Below are positions 27,107-35,633 of a DNA stretch of 64,000 nt, piece after piece. This DNA comes from Terrimonas_A sp051954695 (GTDB lineage: Bacteria > Bacteroidota > Bacteroidia > Chitinophagales > Chitinophagaceae). The notes below the pieces were generated by a model. It had not been told where the DNA came from, did no database searches, and saw nothing but the letters and a program-made list of their open reading frames with translations. The position numbers and the translations under genes were made by a program. Position 1 is the stretch's first letter; each line of letters starts with the position of its first letter. The stretch is from positions 310,001 through 374,000 of the forward strand of contig JBQCHL010000018.1 of NCBI GenBank assembly GCA_051954695.1, in the 5' to 3' direction.

Positions 27107-27708
27107 CCCTTGATTACTACAGTACCGTGGAAAGACCAGCTTCTGCAGAGTACAAAGATCGCGGAAGCAAATTCATTGCTTATACATTCCCGGTAATGTC
27201 TGTCAATGATTTTAAAGACAGGCTGGCTGATATTAAGAAAGAGCATCCCAAAGCCACGCATCATTGTTTTGCGTATCGTTTGGGATTGGATGGGCTTCAG
27301 TTCCGCGTCAGTGATGACGGCGAACCTTCAGGTTCTGCCGGCCGTCCCATACTCGGCCAGATAGATAGTAAGGAGCTGACCAATGTGCTGATCATTGTAG
27401 TACGTTATTTCGGGGGCACTTTGCTGGGAGTACCAGGTTTGATCAATGCTTATAAAACGGCAGCAGCACTGGCCTTGCAGGTAACACCTTTTGTGCAAAG
27501 ACCTGTGCTGGTCAATTACCGTCTTCAGTTTGATTACACACAGATGAATGATGTAATGAAAGTGGTTAAGTATTTTGATTGCGCTATTCTGAAACAGGAG
27601 ACCAACCTGTTTTGCATAATGGAGATCGGCATACCGCGCAACAGGCTGGATGAAGTGTTGTTTAAGCTGGAAGACCTGCGGACGATAGAGATAGAAAAGA
27701 CAGCATGA
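27103..27708 (+). CDS. YigZ/IMPACT-family protein
   Basis: Starts in an ATGA overlap with the ribD stop, so translation is coupled. The UPF0029 N-terminal domain contains DRGSKFIAYTFPV, ATHHCFAYRLG and the signature DDGEPSGSAGRPILGQI, then VVRYFGGTLLGVPGLINAY. The C-terminal DUF1949 ferredoxin-like domain follows. At 201 residues it matches the bacterial family. The molecular role is unsettled: eukaryotic IMPACT binds ribosome-associated regulators, but that cannot be transferred with confidence. Confidence 0.92.
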   Translation: MTLDYYSTVERPASAEYKDRGSKFIAYTFPVMSVNDFKDRLADIKKEHPKATHHCFAYRLGLDGLQFRVSDDGEPSGSAGRPILGQIDSKELTNVLIIVVRYFGGTLLGVPGLINAYKTAAALALQVTPFVQRPVLVNYRLQFDYTQMNDVMKVVKYFDCAILKQETNLFCIMEIGIPRNRLDEVLFKLEDLRTIEIEKTA

Positions 27709-27783
27709 TACTTGCCGGTTGTGGAAAATAACCTTGCAGTTACCTCAGAAAAGTCGTAACTTAAAAGGACTAAAGCTCTTTTT

Positions 27784-28179
27784 ATGAATCAGCATCTTAT
27801 ATCCCGCATAGCCATTTGGCTGCTGGCCATCGTAATGCTTGTATTTGGTATTTATCATTTCAAGCGCCCCGAGAATTTGTTGATTTATGTTCCTACCTAT
27901 TTGCCCGGGGGCATCGTCTGGGTCTATTTTGTCGGTGTAGCATTTATACTGGCAGCGCTTTCATTCATCACCAACCGGTTTGTTGCGGTTGCAGGTTATC
28001 TTCTGGCTGTTTTGTTGCTCATCTTCGTTGTATTGGTCCACTGGCCCAATTACAGTGAGGCAGGCGACCCGGAAATGAAGCAACTGGCTTTTGTGAACCT
28101 GCTGAAAGATACAGCGCTTGCAGGCTTTGCTTTATATATTGCTGCAAATGCAAAGCATCAGCGCCTGAATGAAGCCTAG
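27784..28179 (+). CDS. DoxX-like four-helix membrane protein
   Basis: Small 131-residue membrane protein with four helices: about 8-24 (IAIWLLAIVMLVFGIYHF), 42-62 (GIVWVYFVGVAFILAALSF), 67-88 (FVAVAGYLLAVLLLIFVVLV) and 108-126. The fold and the GIYHF/LLKDTALAGFAL features are like the DoxX/DoxD superfamily. The substrate and partners are unknown. It ends 19 bp from the convergent hydroxyacyl-CoA dehydrogenase. Confidence 0.65.
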   Translation: MNQHLISRIAIWLLAIVMLVFGIYHFKRPENLLIYVPTYLPGGIVWVYFVGVAFILAALSFITNRFVAVAGYLLAVLLLIFVVLVHWPNYSEAGDPEMKQLAFVNLLKDTALAGFALYIAANAKHQRLNEA

Positions 28180-28197
28180 CCTGGGATTTTAAGGAGG

Positions 28198-29091
28198 TCA
28201 GGAAATACTGAACCGGTTGCTTACGACCAGTTCCTTGCTCCCTGTTGCATAATTATAAAACCCTTCGCCCGACTTTACGCCCAGTTTGCCTGCTGTTACC
28301 ATATTCACCAGCAAAGGGCAGGGGGCATATTTTTGATTGCCAAAGCCTTTGTGCAGAACATCCAGGATGGAGAAGCAAACATCGAGACCGATAAAGTCTG
28401 CGAGTTGCAAAGGCCCCATCGGATGGGCCATGCCCAATTTCATTACTGTATCAATGGCTTTTACATCTGCCACACCTTCATACAGGCTGTAAATTGCTTC
28501 GTTGATCATCGGCATCAGGATGCGATTGGCAATAAAGCCGGGATAATCATTCACTACACAGGGCACTTTATTGAGTTTTTGACTCAATTCAACCACTGTA
28601 TCCGTTACTTCTTTTTTTGTTGCATAACCATTGATCACTTCCACCAGTTTCATCACCGGCACAGGGTTCATGAAGTGCATGCCTATCACATGCTCAGGCC
28701 TTTTGGTGGCAGCGGCGATTTTGGTAATGGAAATAGAAGATGTATTGGAAGCGAGTATGCATCCTTCCGGAGCTACTTCGTCGATCTGTTTAAAAATGGA
28801 AAGTTTCAGTTCTGTATTTTCAGTAGCTGCTTCCACGATCAGTTGTGAATCTTTCAGACCTGCAAAACTGGTCATGGTAGTAATATTGGAAAGGGCTCTG
28901 GCTTTTATTTCTTCGGTGATAAGGCCTTTATCAAGTTGCCTTTCCAGGTTTTTGGTAATAGTGGCAATAGCTTTATCGAGTTGTGGCTTCGAAAGGTCTA
29001 CGAGATTAACCAGGTATCCGTGCTGGGCAAAAACATGGGCTATTCCATTTCCCATTGTGCCGGCTCCTATTACTGAAACGGTCTTGATCAT
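28198..29091 (-). CDS. 3-hydroxybutyryl-CoA (3-hydroxyacyl-CoA) dehydrogenase
   Basis: NAD-dependent oxidation of 3-hydroxyacyl-CoA or the reverse. Rossmann motif VSVIGAGTMGNGIAHVFAQHGY at the N-terminus. The catalytic His-Glu pair is in RPEHVIGMHFMNPVPVMKLVEVI, and NDYPGFIANRILMPMINEAIY plus DFIGLDVCFSILDVLH form the C-terminal dimer domain. The 297 residues match the short monofunctional Hbd type. With the glutaryl-CoA dehydrogenase at 35664 it could serve glutaryl/crotonyl-CoA breakdown; no crotonase or thiolase is in the window. Confidence 0.93.
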   Translation of the reverse strand: MIKTVSVIGAGTMGNGIAHVFAQHGYLVNLVDLSKPQLDKAIATITKNLERQLDKGLITEEIKARALSNITTMTSFAGLKDSQLIVEAATENTELKLSIFKQIDEVAPEGCILASNTSSISITKIAAATKRPEHVIGMHFMNPVPVMKLVEVINGYATKKEVTDTVVELSQKLNKVPCVVNDYPGFIANRILMPMINEAIYSLYEGVADVKAIDTVMKLGMAHPMGPLQLADFIGLDVCFSILDVLHKGFGNQKYAPCPLLVNMVTAGKLGVKSGEGFYNYATGSKELVVSNRFSIS

Positions 29092-29152
29092 TATGGCAAA
29101 TTTTGAATCGCAAGATATTGATTAGAGTAGCTGTTCCGGCTCCCGTTATCAA

Positions 29153-29794
29153 CTATTTATTTTTGAAATCCCCTCTCTTCCAGGCTTGAATAAAATCAGC
29201 CCAGGCAGCAGGGTTAAAGATATTCATGGGAGGCATCTGGCCCTGGTATACTGCACGGTTGGCAATATTTTTAAATTGGATATTGGTTGCTTCCTGTCCG
29301 TCGCCAGGTACGGTGCGCATTAATATCCTTCGTTTGGCAGCACTGGTATTCTGACGGGCGATCTCGATATCGTCGTCAGGAACTTTGGTGTTCACAAAAT
29401 CCCTGGCAAATTGTTCAGGTGTTGGCCGGGGTTTGATGATCGTGGCGGGGAGATATACTGTGTCCTGTACCATCAGTTGGATCACACTGTACTGGTTTCC
29501 TTCCAGGTTCCGCGGAATGGTGATGGTCTTGGGTTTATAGCTAACGTGTGAGAATTCGATTTCATCACCTTTCAATACAACAATGGAAAAAACGCCCTGG
29601 TCGTTGGTGATGGTACCACGGTTCTGTCCTTTTATAGTAACACTCACAGCCGGTATGCCTACCAGGCTGTCAGCCGTCATGATCACGCCATATAATTGAA
29701 CTACAGAATCTCTGGCTGTTTCAAATTGCGCTTTCGCGATGGAGGGTACTACTAAAAAGGCGACAATCGCCAGGTATTGTATAAGTTTCTTCAC
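29153..29794 (-). CDS. Secreted carboxypeptidase-regulatory-like domain protein
   Basis: The signal peptide (LIQYLAIVAFLVVPSIAKAQ) is followed by one carboxypeptidase-D regulatory-like beta-sandwich at about 32-110 (LYGVIMTADSLVGIPAVSVTIKG, then TNDQGVFSIVV). A ~100-residue C-terminal tail includes ARQNTSAAKRRILMRTVPGDG and repeated Pro-Asn motifs. I recognise the overall architecture as a conserved Bacteroidota envelope protein of unknown function. No catalytic motif is seen. It runs in the same direction as hbd, 61 bp upstream of it, and diverges from apbC. Confidence 0.75.
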   Translation of the reverse strand: MKKLIQYLAIVAFLVVPSIAKAQFETARDSVVQLYGVIMTADSLVGIPAVSVTIKGQNRGTITNDQGVFSIVVLKGDEIEFSHVSYKPKTITIPRNLEGNQYSVIQLMVQDTVYLPATIIKPRPTPEQFARDFVNTKVPDDDIEIARQNTSAAKRRILMRTVPGDGQEATNIQFKNIANRAVYQGQMPPMNIFNPAAWADFIQAWKRGDFKNK

Positions 29795-29853
29795 GGTATC
29801 AAAAATAAGGACAAGTTGCGTAAATCAGTCAACAATTTAGGGCTGCAAGTGTT

Positions 29854-29861
29854 TACCTTTG
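29854..29861 (+). promoter_or_regulatory. -7 box TACCTTTG of the apbC run
   Basis: Exact TAnnTTTG match, 33 nt before the apbC ATG at 29895. It lies in the gap to the divergent gene ending its 5' side at 29794. Probably drives apbC and the genes up to kynU. Confidence 0.5.
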
Positions 29862-29894
29862 CAGCTCGATCCCTTTTTAACATAAGCTTTGAAA

Positions 29895-30989
29895 ATGACG
29901 AAAGAAAAAATACTGGAAGCCCTTGGAAACGTGCAGGAGCCTGACCTGGGTAAAGATATTGTTACGCTCAACATGGTGAAGGATATTGAGATAGATGGTA
30001 ACTATGTTTCCTTTACTATTGTGTTAACCACACCGGCCTGTCCGATGAAGGACATGATGAAAAATGCTGCTATCAATGCGATCAAATTACTGGTGAATAA
30101 AGAGGCAGCCGTAAATGTGAAATTCACGGCCAATACAACTACCAAACGTAATGATCCCGGCACAGTGCTGCCCAAAGTGAAGAACATCATTGCTGTGGTG
30201 AGTGGAAAAGGTGGAGTAGGTAAATCCACGGTTTCTTCCAACCTGGCCCTGGCCCTGGCTGCCAGCGGAGCCAAAGTAGGGTTGATGGATGCGGACATCT
30301 ATGGTCCCAGCGTACCCATTATGTTTGGTGTAAGAGGCGAACGCCCCATGATGGTCGAAATTGAAGGCAAAGGCATGATCGTTCCCCTGGAAAAATATGG
30401 TATTAAATTAATGAGTATCGGTTTGCTGGTGGATGAAAAAAATGCTGTTGTATGGCGCGGACCTATGGCCAGCAGCGCTATCCGCCAGTTTGTAACAGAT
30501 GTTTACTGGGATGAGTTGGATTACCTGGTGGTGGACATGCCTCCAGGCACCGGCGATATCCATCTTACCCTCATGCAAACTGTTCCGGTTACCGGCACAG
30601 TGATCGTGACCACGCCACAGGATGTGGCACTGGCAGATGCTAAGAAAGGCATTGCCATGTTTGGACAGGCGCAACTGAATGTGCCCGTGATAGGCCTGGT
30701 GGAAAATATGAGTTATTTCACTCCTGCGGAATTGCCTGATCATAAATATTACATCTTCGGCAAAGAAGGTGGAAAGCGACTGGCTGATGAGTATGATCTT
30801 CCTTTCCTCGGTCAGATACCCCTGGTGCAAAGCATCCGTGAAGGCGGTGATAAAGGCGCACCAATTATGGTAAGTGATGATGAGATCACGAAGAAAGCAT
30901 TCGAAGAGTTCGCAAACCATGTGGTAAGAAGTGTGTCCATGCGGAATGCAAACATGAGCACGGAGAAACTGGTGGAAACGGTTGGTTGA
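29895..30989 (+). CDS. apbC: Mrp/NBP35-family P-loop ATPase (Fe-S carrier ApbC-like)
   Basis: Cytoplasmic iron-sulfur cluster carrier. The N-terminal MIP18/DUF59 domain (MTKEKILEALGNVQEPDLGKDIV) is fused to a deviant Walker A ATPase (VSGKGGVGKSTVSSNLALALA) with VVDMPPGTGDIHLTL. The CxxC that holds the cluster in E. coli-type ApbC is absent: the corresponding NMSYFTPAELPDHKYYIFG has no cysteine. I start at ATG 29895; a TTG two codons upstream is possible. The last codons and the stop lie inside NNGGTTG heptads. First of a five-gene run to pyrF. Confidence 0.92.
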   Translation: MTKEKILEALGNVQEPDLGKDIVTLNMVKDIEIDGNYVSFTIVLTTPACPMKDMMKNAAINAIKLLVNKEAAVNVKFTANTTTKRNDPGTVLPKVKNIIAVVSGKGGVGKSTVSSNLALALAASGAKVGLMDADIYGPSVPIMFGVRGERPMMVEIEGKGMIVPLEKYGIKLMSIGLLVDEKNAVVWRGPMASSAIRQFVTDVYWDELDYLVVDMPPGTGDIHLTLMQTVPVTGTVIVTTPQDVALADAKKGIAMFGQAQLNVPVIGLVENMSYFTPAELPDHKYYIFGKEGGKRLADEYDLPFLGQIPLVQSIREGGDKGAPIMVSDDEITKKAFEEFANHVVRSVSMRNANMSTEKLVETVG

Positions 30990-31023
30990 TGGTTGTTGGT
31001 TGACCGATCAACGGTCAACGCTT
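30982..31023. repeat. GGTTG heptad array with hairpin over the apbC stop
   Basis: Six 7-bp units: TTGGTTG, ATGGTTG, TTGGTTG, ACCGATC, AACGGTC, AACGCTT. The first contains the end of apbC including its TGA (30987-30989). Units three to six form a hairpin with an 8-bp stem, GTTGACCG (30999-31006) and CGGTCAAC (31012-31019), and a 5-nt loop. Confidence 0.8.
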
Positions 31024-31041
31024 AATCATTACCTTCGTTCC

Positions 31042-31674
31042 ATGTACAATCTTCCTTATTTCAAAGAATCTGATCCGGCAACTGTAATTCTGTTTGCCAG
31101 AGAACATCCTTTTGTTTTTCTGACAGGCTGTAATAAAGACCTGCAACCTGTGGTTACACAAGTACCAGTTTTCATCGATGAAAAAGATGGGAAGATTTTC
31201 CTGTCTGGTCATATCATGAAAAAAACAGACCATCACAAAGCTTTCCTGCAAAACCCGAATGTACTGGCTGTGTTCACTGGCCCACACACATATGTGAGTG
31301 CCAGTTGGTACGAAAATAAACAGCAGGGCTCCACCTGGAATTATCTTAGCGTGCATGCAAGAGGTGTTCTCCGTTTTCTCGATGAAGCAGCCTTGCTTGG
31401 CATATTGCAACGCACTACGGACCATTTTGAAAACAATCCCCATTCCGGTGCAAATTTTAAAGACCTTCCTAAAGAATACATTGACGAAATGATCAAAGCG
31501 ATTGCCGCTTTTGAAATAGAAGTGCAATCGCTGGAACATGTATTTAAACTCAGCCAGAACAGGGATGAAAAAAGCTATGACAACATTATGCAGCATTTGC
31601 ATAAGCAGGGAGGGGATGCGGCGGCAATCGCTGAAATGATGAAGGAGCGGAAAACAAAAGTTTTTGGCGAATGA
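31042..31674 (+). CDS. PaiB-like FMN-binding protein
   Basis: Begins MYNLPYFKESDPATVILFAREHPFVFLTG, the typical start of the FMN_bind_2 (PaiB) family, and continues with FLSGHIMKKTDHHKAF and VFTGPHTYVSASWYE. The 210 residues form a split-barrel flavin-binding fold. PaiB was first described as a negative regulator of sporulation genes in Bacillus; no DNA-binding domain is visible and the role here is unknown. The open frame extends 20 codons upstream into the heptad repeat, which I exclude. Confidence 0.85.
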   Translation: MYNLPYFKESDPATVILFAREHPFVFLTGCNKDLQPVVTQVPVFIDEKDGKIFLSGHIMKKTDHHKAFLQNPNVLAVFTGPHTYVSASWYENKQQGSTWNYLSVHARGVLRFLDEAALLGILQRTTDHFENNPHSGANFKDLPKEYIDEMIKAIAAFEIEVQSLEHVFKLSQNRDEKSYDNIMQHLHKQGGDAAAIAEMMKERKTKVFGE

Positions 31675-31703
31675 AAAATGATCTTCAGGATTAATATTGC
31701 ATT

Positions 31704-32486
31704 ATGAATATTTCTCTTTCCGGTAAAACAGCCGTGATCTGCGGCAGCACCCAGGGTATTGGTCTTGCTATAGCCAAAGAGTTTGCGCTTGCCGGCGCGC
31801 AATGTATTTTACTGGCGCGGAATGAAGCATCCCTGAAAGAAACAGTTGCTTCATTAGCATCTTCAGGTGCAAAGCATCAGTATTATATAGCTGATTTTGC
31901 CGATAATAAAGCAGTTAAAAAAACGATCGATAAGATATTGCAATCATTCACGGTGCAGATACTGGTGAATAATACCGGAGGCCCTGCACCCGGCCTTATC
32001 ACAGAAGCTTCCCCGGAAGCTTTCCTCTCGGCATTTCAGCAGCATATCGTGAATTACCAGCAACTGGTGCAGGCTGTATTGCCGGGAATGAAGCAGGCAG
32101 GCTATGGCCGTATCATCAATATCGTTTCCACTTCAGTTAAAATCCCTATTGCTAACCTGGGCGTATCGAATACTATCCGCGCAGCTACAGCAGGATGGGC
32201 AAAAACGCTGGCAAATGAAGTGGCAGCATGGGGCATTACCGTTAATAATATCCTGCCCGGATATACACAAACACAACGATTGGATAAGTTGATCTCCGGC
32301 AATGCGGCGAAACAGGAATTGGATAAAGAAGAGTTGGCTGGAAAAATGCAACAACAGATCCCTGCCAAAAGATTTGGTAAACCTGAAGAGATAGCTGCAG
32401 TAGCAGCTTTCCTGGCATCGCCGGCAGCATCTTACGTGAATGGAGTGAACCTCCCCGTGGATGGCGGCAGCACAGGAGCATTTTAA
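31704..32486 (+). CDS. SDR-family NAD(P)-dependent oxidoreductase
   Basis: Classical short-chain dehydrogenase. Cofactor motif AVICGSTQGIGLAIAKEFALAGA, NNTGGPAPG (the NAG-equivalent), catalytic Ser in INIVSTSVKIPI, and C-terminal YVNGVNLPVDGGSTGAF. The usual YxxxK is replaced: after VSTSVKIPIANLGVSNTIRAATAGW the Tyr position appears to be Asn and the Lys position Ala, so catalysis would differ from the standard. The 260-residue length is normal. It lies 15 bp before kynU, which hints at a role in tryptophan/kynurenine breakdown. Confidence 0.85.
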   Translation: MNISLSGKTAVICGSTQGIGLAIAKEFALAGAQCILLARNEASLKETVASLASSGAKHQYYIADFADNKAVKKTIDKILQSFTVQILVNNTGGPAPGLITEASPEAFLSAFQQHIVNYQQLVQAVLPGMKQAGYGRIINIVSTSVKIPIANLGVSNTIRAATAGWAKTLANEVAAWGITVNNILPGYTQTQRLDKLISGNAAKQELDKEELAGKMQQQIPAKRFGKPEEIAAVAAFLASPAASYVNGVNLPVDGGSTGAF

Positions 32487-32501
32487 TTGACCGTTTAAAA
32501 A

Positions 32502-33800
32502 ATGTATGATATGGAGTTTCTCCCATCACTTGAATTTGCTCAATCATTAGATCAGCAGGATCGACTGAAGGATTTCCGCAACCGGTTTATTATTCCGGAA
32601 GCAGATGGAAAGCAACTGGTGTATTTCCTGGGTAATTCACTGGGACTGCAACCAAAATCAGCGAATGATTATATGCAGCGTATCCTGCAGGACTGGGCCA
32701 GCCTGGGTGTTGAATCTTTTTTTCAGGCCAAAGAACCCTGGATGGATTATCATGATAAACTGACCGGTACCCTCGCAACGGTTGTAGGTGCCAGGCCGGC
32801 CGAAGTGGTAGTGATGAATCAACTGACGGTAAACCTGCATTTGATGCTGGTGAGTTTTTACAGGCCTACAGCCAAACGCTTCCGGATCATTTGTGAAGCC
32901 AAAGCTTTTCCGAGCGATCAGTATGCTTTTGAAACGCATGTAAGGCATCATGGCTTTGATCCGGCAGAAGCAGTGATTGAGGTCAGTCCGCGGGAAGGGG
33001 AATTCACTTTGCGAACAGAAGATATTCTTTCCGCGATCGATCAATATGGACATGAAACCGCTCTTGTTTTATTCGGCGGTATCAACTATTACACCGGTCA
33101 GGCTTTCGATATGCAGGCAATTGCTGCTGCAGCAAACAAAGCAGGAGCAAGAGTAGGATTTGATCTGGCACATGCAGCAGGGAATATTCCGCTGCGACTT
33201 CACGACTGGAACATCGATTTTGCCTGCTGGTGCAGTTATAAATATCTCAATGGAGGGCCTGGTGCTATCGGCGGTGTGTTTGTTCATGAAAAGAACTTTG
33301 CAGAAGATCTTCCGCGTTTTGCAGGATGGTGGGGATATGATAAGCCAACGCGGTTTAAAATGGATAAAGGGTTTAAGCCAATGCAGGGAGCAGAGGGCTG
33401 GCAATTGAGCACGCCTCCGTTCCTGATGTATGCCACACTCCGTGCTTCGCTTGAAATAGTGGAGCAGGCAGGATGGGATGCCATCCAGTCAAAGGGCCGT
33501 TTGCTGAATGACTATTTATGGTTCATGCTCAAGAGGGTGAATAATACAATTGATCCTCCGGCCATTCAATTCATCACACCTTCAACAGCAAAAGACCGGG
33601 GCTGCCAGATTTCAATGCTGATGAAGCGGAGGGGAAGGGAAATATACAATTATCTTATGCAGCATGGCTTTATGGTTGATTGGAGAGAACCGGATGTGAT
33701 CAGGTTGGCGCCTGCTCCCTTGTATAATACATTTGAAGAAGTCTGGCGCTTTGCTGATGCATTGGAGAAAGCCATCGGGTTTGATGGATATCTTGCATAA
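32502..33800 (+). CDS. kynU: Kynureninase
   Basis: PLP enzyme that cleaves kynurenine or 3-hydroxykynurenine to (3-hydroxy)anthranilate and alanine. The PLP lysine is in CWCSYKYLNGGPGAIGGVFVHE. LGNSLGLQP, GVESFFQAKEPWMDYHD, DLAHAAGNIPL and RFAGWWGYDKPTRFKM are kynureninase signatures. 432 residues is normal. Translation could start at ATG 32502 or 32511. No kmo, tryptophan dioxygenase or 3-HAA dioxygenase is present in the window, so the pathway must be completed elsewhere. Confidence 0.95.
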   Translation: MYDMEFLPSLEFAQSLDQQDRLKDFRNRFIIPEADGKQLVYFLGNSLGLQPKSANDYMQRILQDWASLGVESFFQAKEPWMDYHDKLTGTLATVVGARPAEVVVMNQLTVNLHLMLVSFYRPTAKRFRIICEAKAFPSDQYAFETHVRHHGFDPAEAVIEVSPREGEFTLRTEDILSAIDQYGHETALVLFGGINYYTGQAFDMQAIAAAANKAGARVGFDLAHAAGNIPLRLHDWNIDFACWCSYKYLNGGPGAIGGVFVHEKNFAEDLPRFAGWWGYDKPTRFKMDKGFKPMQGAEGWQLSTPPFLMYATLRASLEIVEQAGWDAIQSKGRLLNDYLWFMLKRVNNTIDPPAIQFITPSTAKDRGCQISMLMKRRGREIYNYLMQHGFMVDWREPDVIRLAPAPLYNTFEEVWRFADALEKAIGFDGYLA

Positions 33801-33819
33801 GCAGATACCATCTATTCAT

Positions 33820-33827
33820 TACATTTG
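33820..33827 (+). promoter_or_regulatory. -7 box TACATTTG of pyrF, leaderless
   Basis: Exact TAnnTTTG match ending 7 nt before the pyrF ATG (33835), just after the kynU stop. pyrF can therefore be transcribed independently of the kynU run, with little or no leader. Confidence 0.5.
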
Positions 33828-33834
33828 CTCCATT

Positions 33835-34641
33835 ATGAACCGTCAGCAGTTAATTGAACAGATACAGCGGAAGAAAAGCTATCTCTGTGTTGGGTTAGAT
33901 ACCGATATTGCAAAGATTCCCAAACATCTTTTGAAAGAAAGCGATCCTGTGTTTGCTTTCAATAAAGCTATTATTAATGCAACGCGGGATTACTGTGTGG
34001 CTTATAAGATCAATACGGCTTTCTATGAAGCGTTAGGCCTGAAAGGATGGGAGGCAATGGAAAAAACGGTGAAGTATATAGGGAAAGATCATTTCACGAT
34101 TGCGGATGCCAAACGCGGTGATATAGGAAACACTTCTGATCAATATGCAAAGGCTTTTTTTGAAACGTTACCTTTTGATTCGGTAACAGTGGCACCGTAT
34201 ATGGGGGAAGACAGTGTAAAGCCCTTCCTGCAATACCCTGGCAAATGGGCGATCGTGCTGGGGCTCACCTCCAATAAAGGCGCAGCTGATTTTGAATTAA
34301 AGAAAGCAGGCGATGGATTGCTTTATGAAAAAGTATTGCAAACGGTAAGTGATTGGGGCAACCCCGGTAACCTGATGTTTGTAGTAGGAGCAACACAGGC
34401 TGATGAATTTACCAATATACGCAAACTCACGCCTGATCATTTTTATCTTGTGCCCGGCGTAGGGGCCCAGGGTGGGAGTTTGAAGGAGATCTCTGAAAAA
34501 GCAATGAACAGGGATGTGGGAATACTGGTGAATGCCAGCAGGGCGATCATTTATGCATCCGGAGGAGAAGATTTTGCAGAAGTGGCGCAGAAGGTGGCTA
34601 AAGAATACCAGGAAGAGATGGCTTCTTATTTAGCTGTTTGA
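33835..34641 (+). CDS. pyrF: Orotidine 5'-phosphate decarboxylase
   Basis: Last step of UMP synthesis. The start MNRQQLIEQIQRKKSYLCVGLDTDI and the catalytic FTIADAKRGDIGNTSDQYAKA (Lys/Asp tetrad) identify the longer type-2 OMP decarboxylase of about 270 residues. VAPYMGEDSV, FVVGATQADEF and FYLVPGVGAQGGSL complete the phosphate-binding loops. An upstream in-frame extension of 34 codons overlaps kynU and is excluded because the -7 box and family start both point to 33835. The 3' end overlaps the next, convergent gene by 16 bp. Confidence 0.96.
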   Translation: MNRQQLIEQIQRKKSYLCVGLDTDIAKIPKHLLKESDPVFAFNKAIINATRDYCVAYKINTAFYEALGLKGWEAMEKTVKYIGKDHFTIADAKRGDIGNTSDQYAKAFFETLPFDSVTVAPYMGEDSVKPFLQYPGKWAIVLGLTSNKGAADFELKKAGDGLLYEKVLQTVSDWGNPGNLMFVVGATQADEFTNIRKLTPDHFYLVPGVGAQGGSLKEISEKAMNRDVGILVNASRAIIYASGGEDFAEVAQKVAKEYQEEMASYLAV

Positions 34642-35069
34642 CGGGCTTTTCTTTTTCTGCGCATACGCAGGGCTGTTCCGGTGAAATAGCCGGCAATTCC
34701 TACGATAATAACCAGAATTAGCATTGCGAGTGGTTCCTTACTTACAGAGCACAAGTAAAGCAATGAGGCAGTAACTGTCCATAGTACAGCCAGGAAGAGT
34801 GCATGGCTGTATTCGTCACGCTTTGAAATTCCTGCGCAAGCCCATCCTCCTGCAGTAGCAGCTACAAAAAGCCATATGTAAGCAATAAGAATCAGTAGAG
34901 CGTCTTTAATCCATGCGTTAGGTGGCGGGTCTGTAAAAACGTATAATTCAAAGAGTGAGTCGAATGCCAGATAAACAACCGGAAACAAAATAGTACCAGC
35001 AATAATAGTAATGACAATGCCGGTTAAAATGGCAATAAGGAAATTTGATTCAGGAACTGTTGTTTTCAT
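34626..35069 (-). CDS. Small four-helix membrane protein, unknown
   Basis: 147 residues with hydrophobic helices at about 8-32 (FLIAILTGIVITIIAGTILF), 50-70 (LLILIAYIWLFVAATAGGWA), 85-105 (ALFLAVLWTVTASLLYLC) and 108-130 (LAMLILVIIVGIAGYFTG), ending in a strongly basic MRRKRKARQTAK. I do not recognise a family. It overlaps the convergent pyrF by 16 bp and lies 44 bp downstream of the YCII lipoprotein gene on the same strand. Confidence 0.65.
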   Translation of the reverse strand: MKTTVPESNFLIAILTGIVITIIAGTILFPVVYLAFDSLFELYVFTDPPPNAWIKDALLILIAYIWLFVAATAGGWACAGISKRDEYSHALFLAVLWTVTASLLYLCSVSKEPLAMLILVIIVGIAGYFTGTALRMRRKRKARQTAK

Positions 35070-35113
35070 TTATCGTACTTATCTCTTTCTTTGTGGTCTC
35101 TTCCCTATATTTT

Positions 35114-35551
35114 TTATTTAAAAATATACTTTCCTTTTTCACTCCACCACGGATAATACTCCATCTTCAATCTTCCTGTAATCACTGCCGTATCAGTATT
35201 GACCAATGCTGCTACTTCTGCTGAATCTTTTGCATTCATAATAAAAATGCCACGGAGGTCGCCGTCAGTCCCCATTGGCCCTGCCATAATGATCTTTCCT
35301 TCCCTTGCCAGCCGGTTGATGTTCGCCATATGGGCCGCCTGGATCTTTGCTGCGCTTGCACTGTCCTGTGTTCTGTTAGTTCCTTTCTTTAATAGCACCA
35401 GCCAGTATCGCTTCATCTCTCCGCTATACACAGAACTGTCTTTTTCCAGTTCATATTTTACAGTCTGCGCTTGTATTTCCGGTTGCTCTTTTTTATTGTT
35501 ACAACCAGCCATTATCACAATGGCGAACAAGGCCAGTATAGGGGTCCTCAT
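35114..35551 (-). CDS. YCII-domain lipoprotein
   Basis: Signal peptide with lipobox (FAIVIMAGC) then a linker and a YCII-related domain at about 45-140: KRYWLVLLKKGTNRTQDSA, AHMANINRLAREGKIIMAGP and GDLRGIFIMNAKDSAEVAAL are characteristic. YCII proteins are small ferredoxin-like dimers with a His/Asp pair of uncertain function. Export of such a domain on a lipid anchor is less common than the cytoplasmic form. I start at ATG 35551; an ATG three codons upstream is also possible. Confidence 0.78.
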   Translation of the reverse strand: MRTPILALFAIVIMAGCNNKKEQPEIQAQTVKYELEKDSSVYSGEMKRYWLVLLKKGTNRTQDSASAAKIQAAHMANINRLAREGKIIMAGPMGTDGDLRGIFIMNAKDSAEVAALVNTDTAVITGRLKMEYYPWWSEKGKYIFK

Positions 35552-35633
35552 TGCAATCAATTTCGTACAAGGTAGGGAAATAACTGAAGTTTTTCTTCAG
35601 CCAGGATTGCCTCCAACTTCCCATATTTCCCAG

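Noticed and set aside
31042..33800. A complete kynurenine pathway cluster
   Set aside because: Only kynureninase and a possible SDR are present; no kmo, tryptophan dioxygenase or hydroxyanthranilate dioxygenase gene is in the window.
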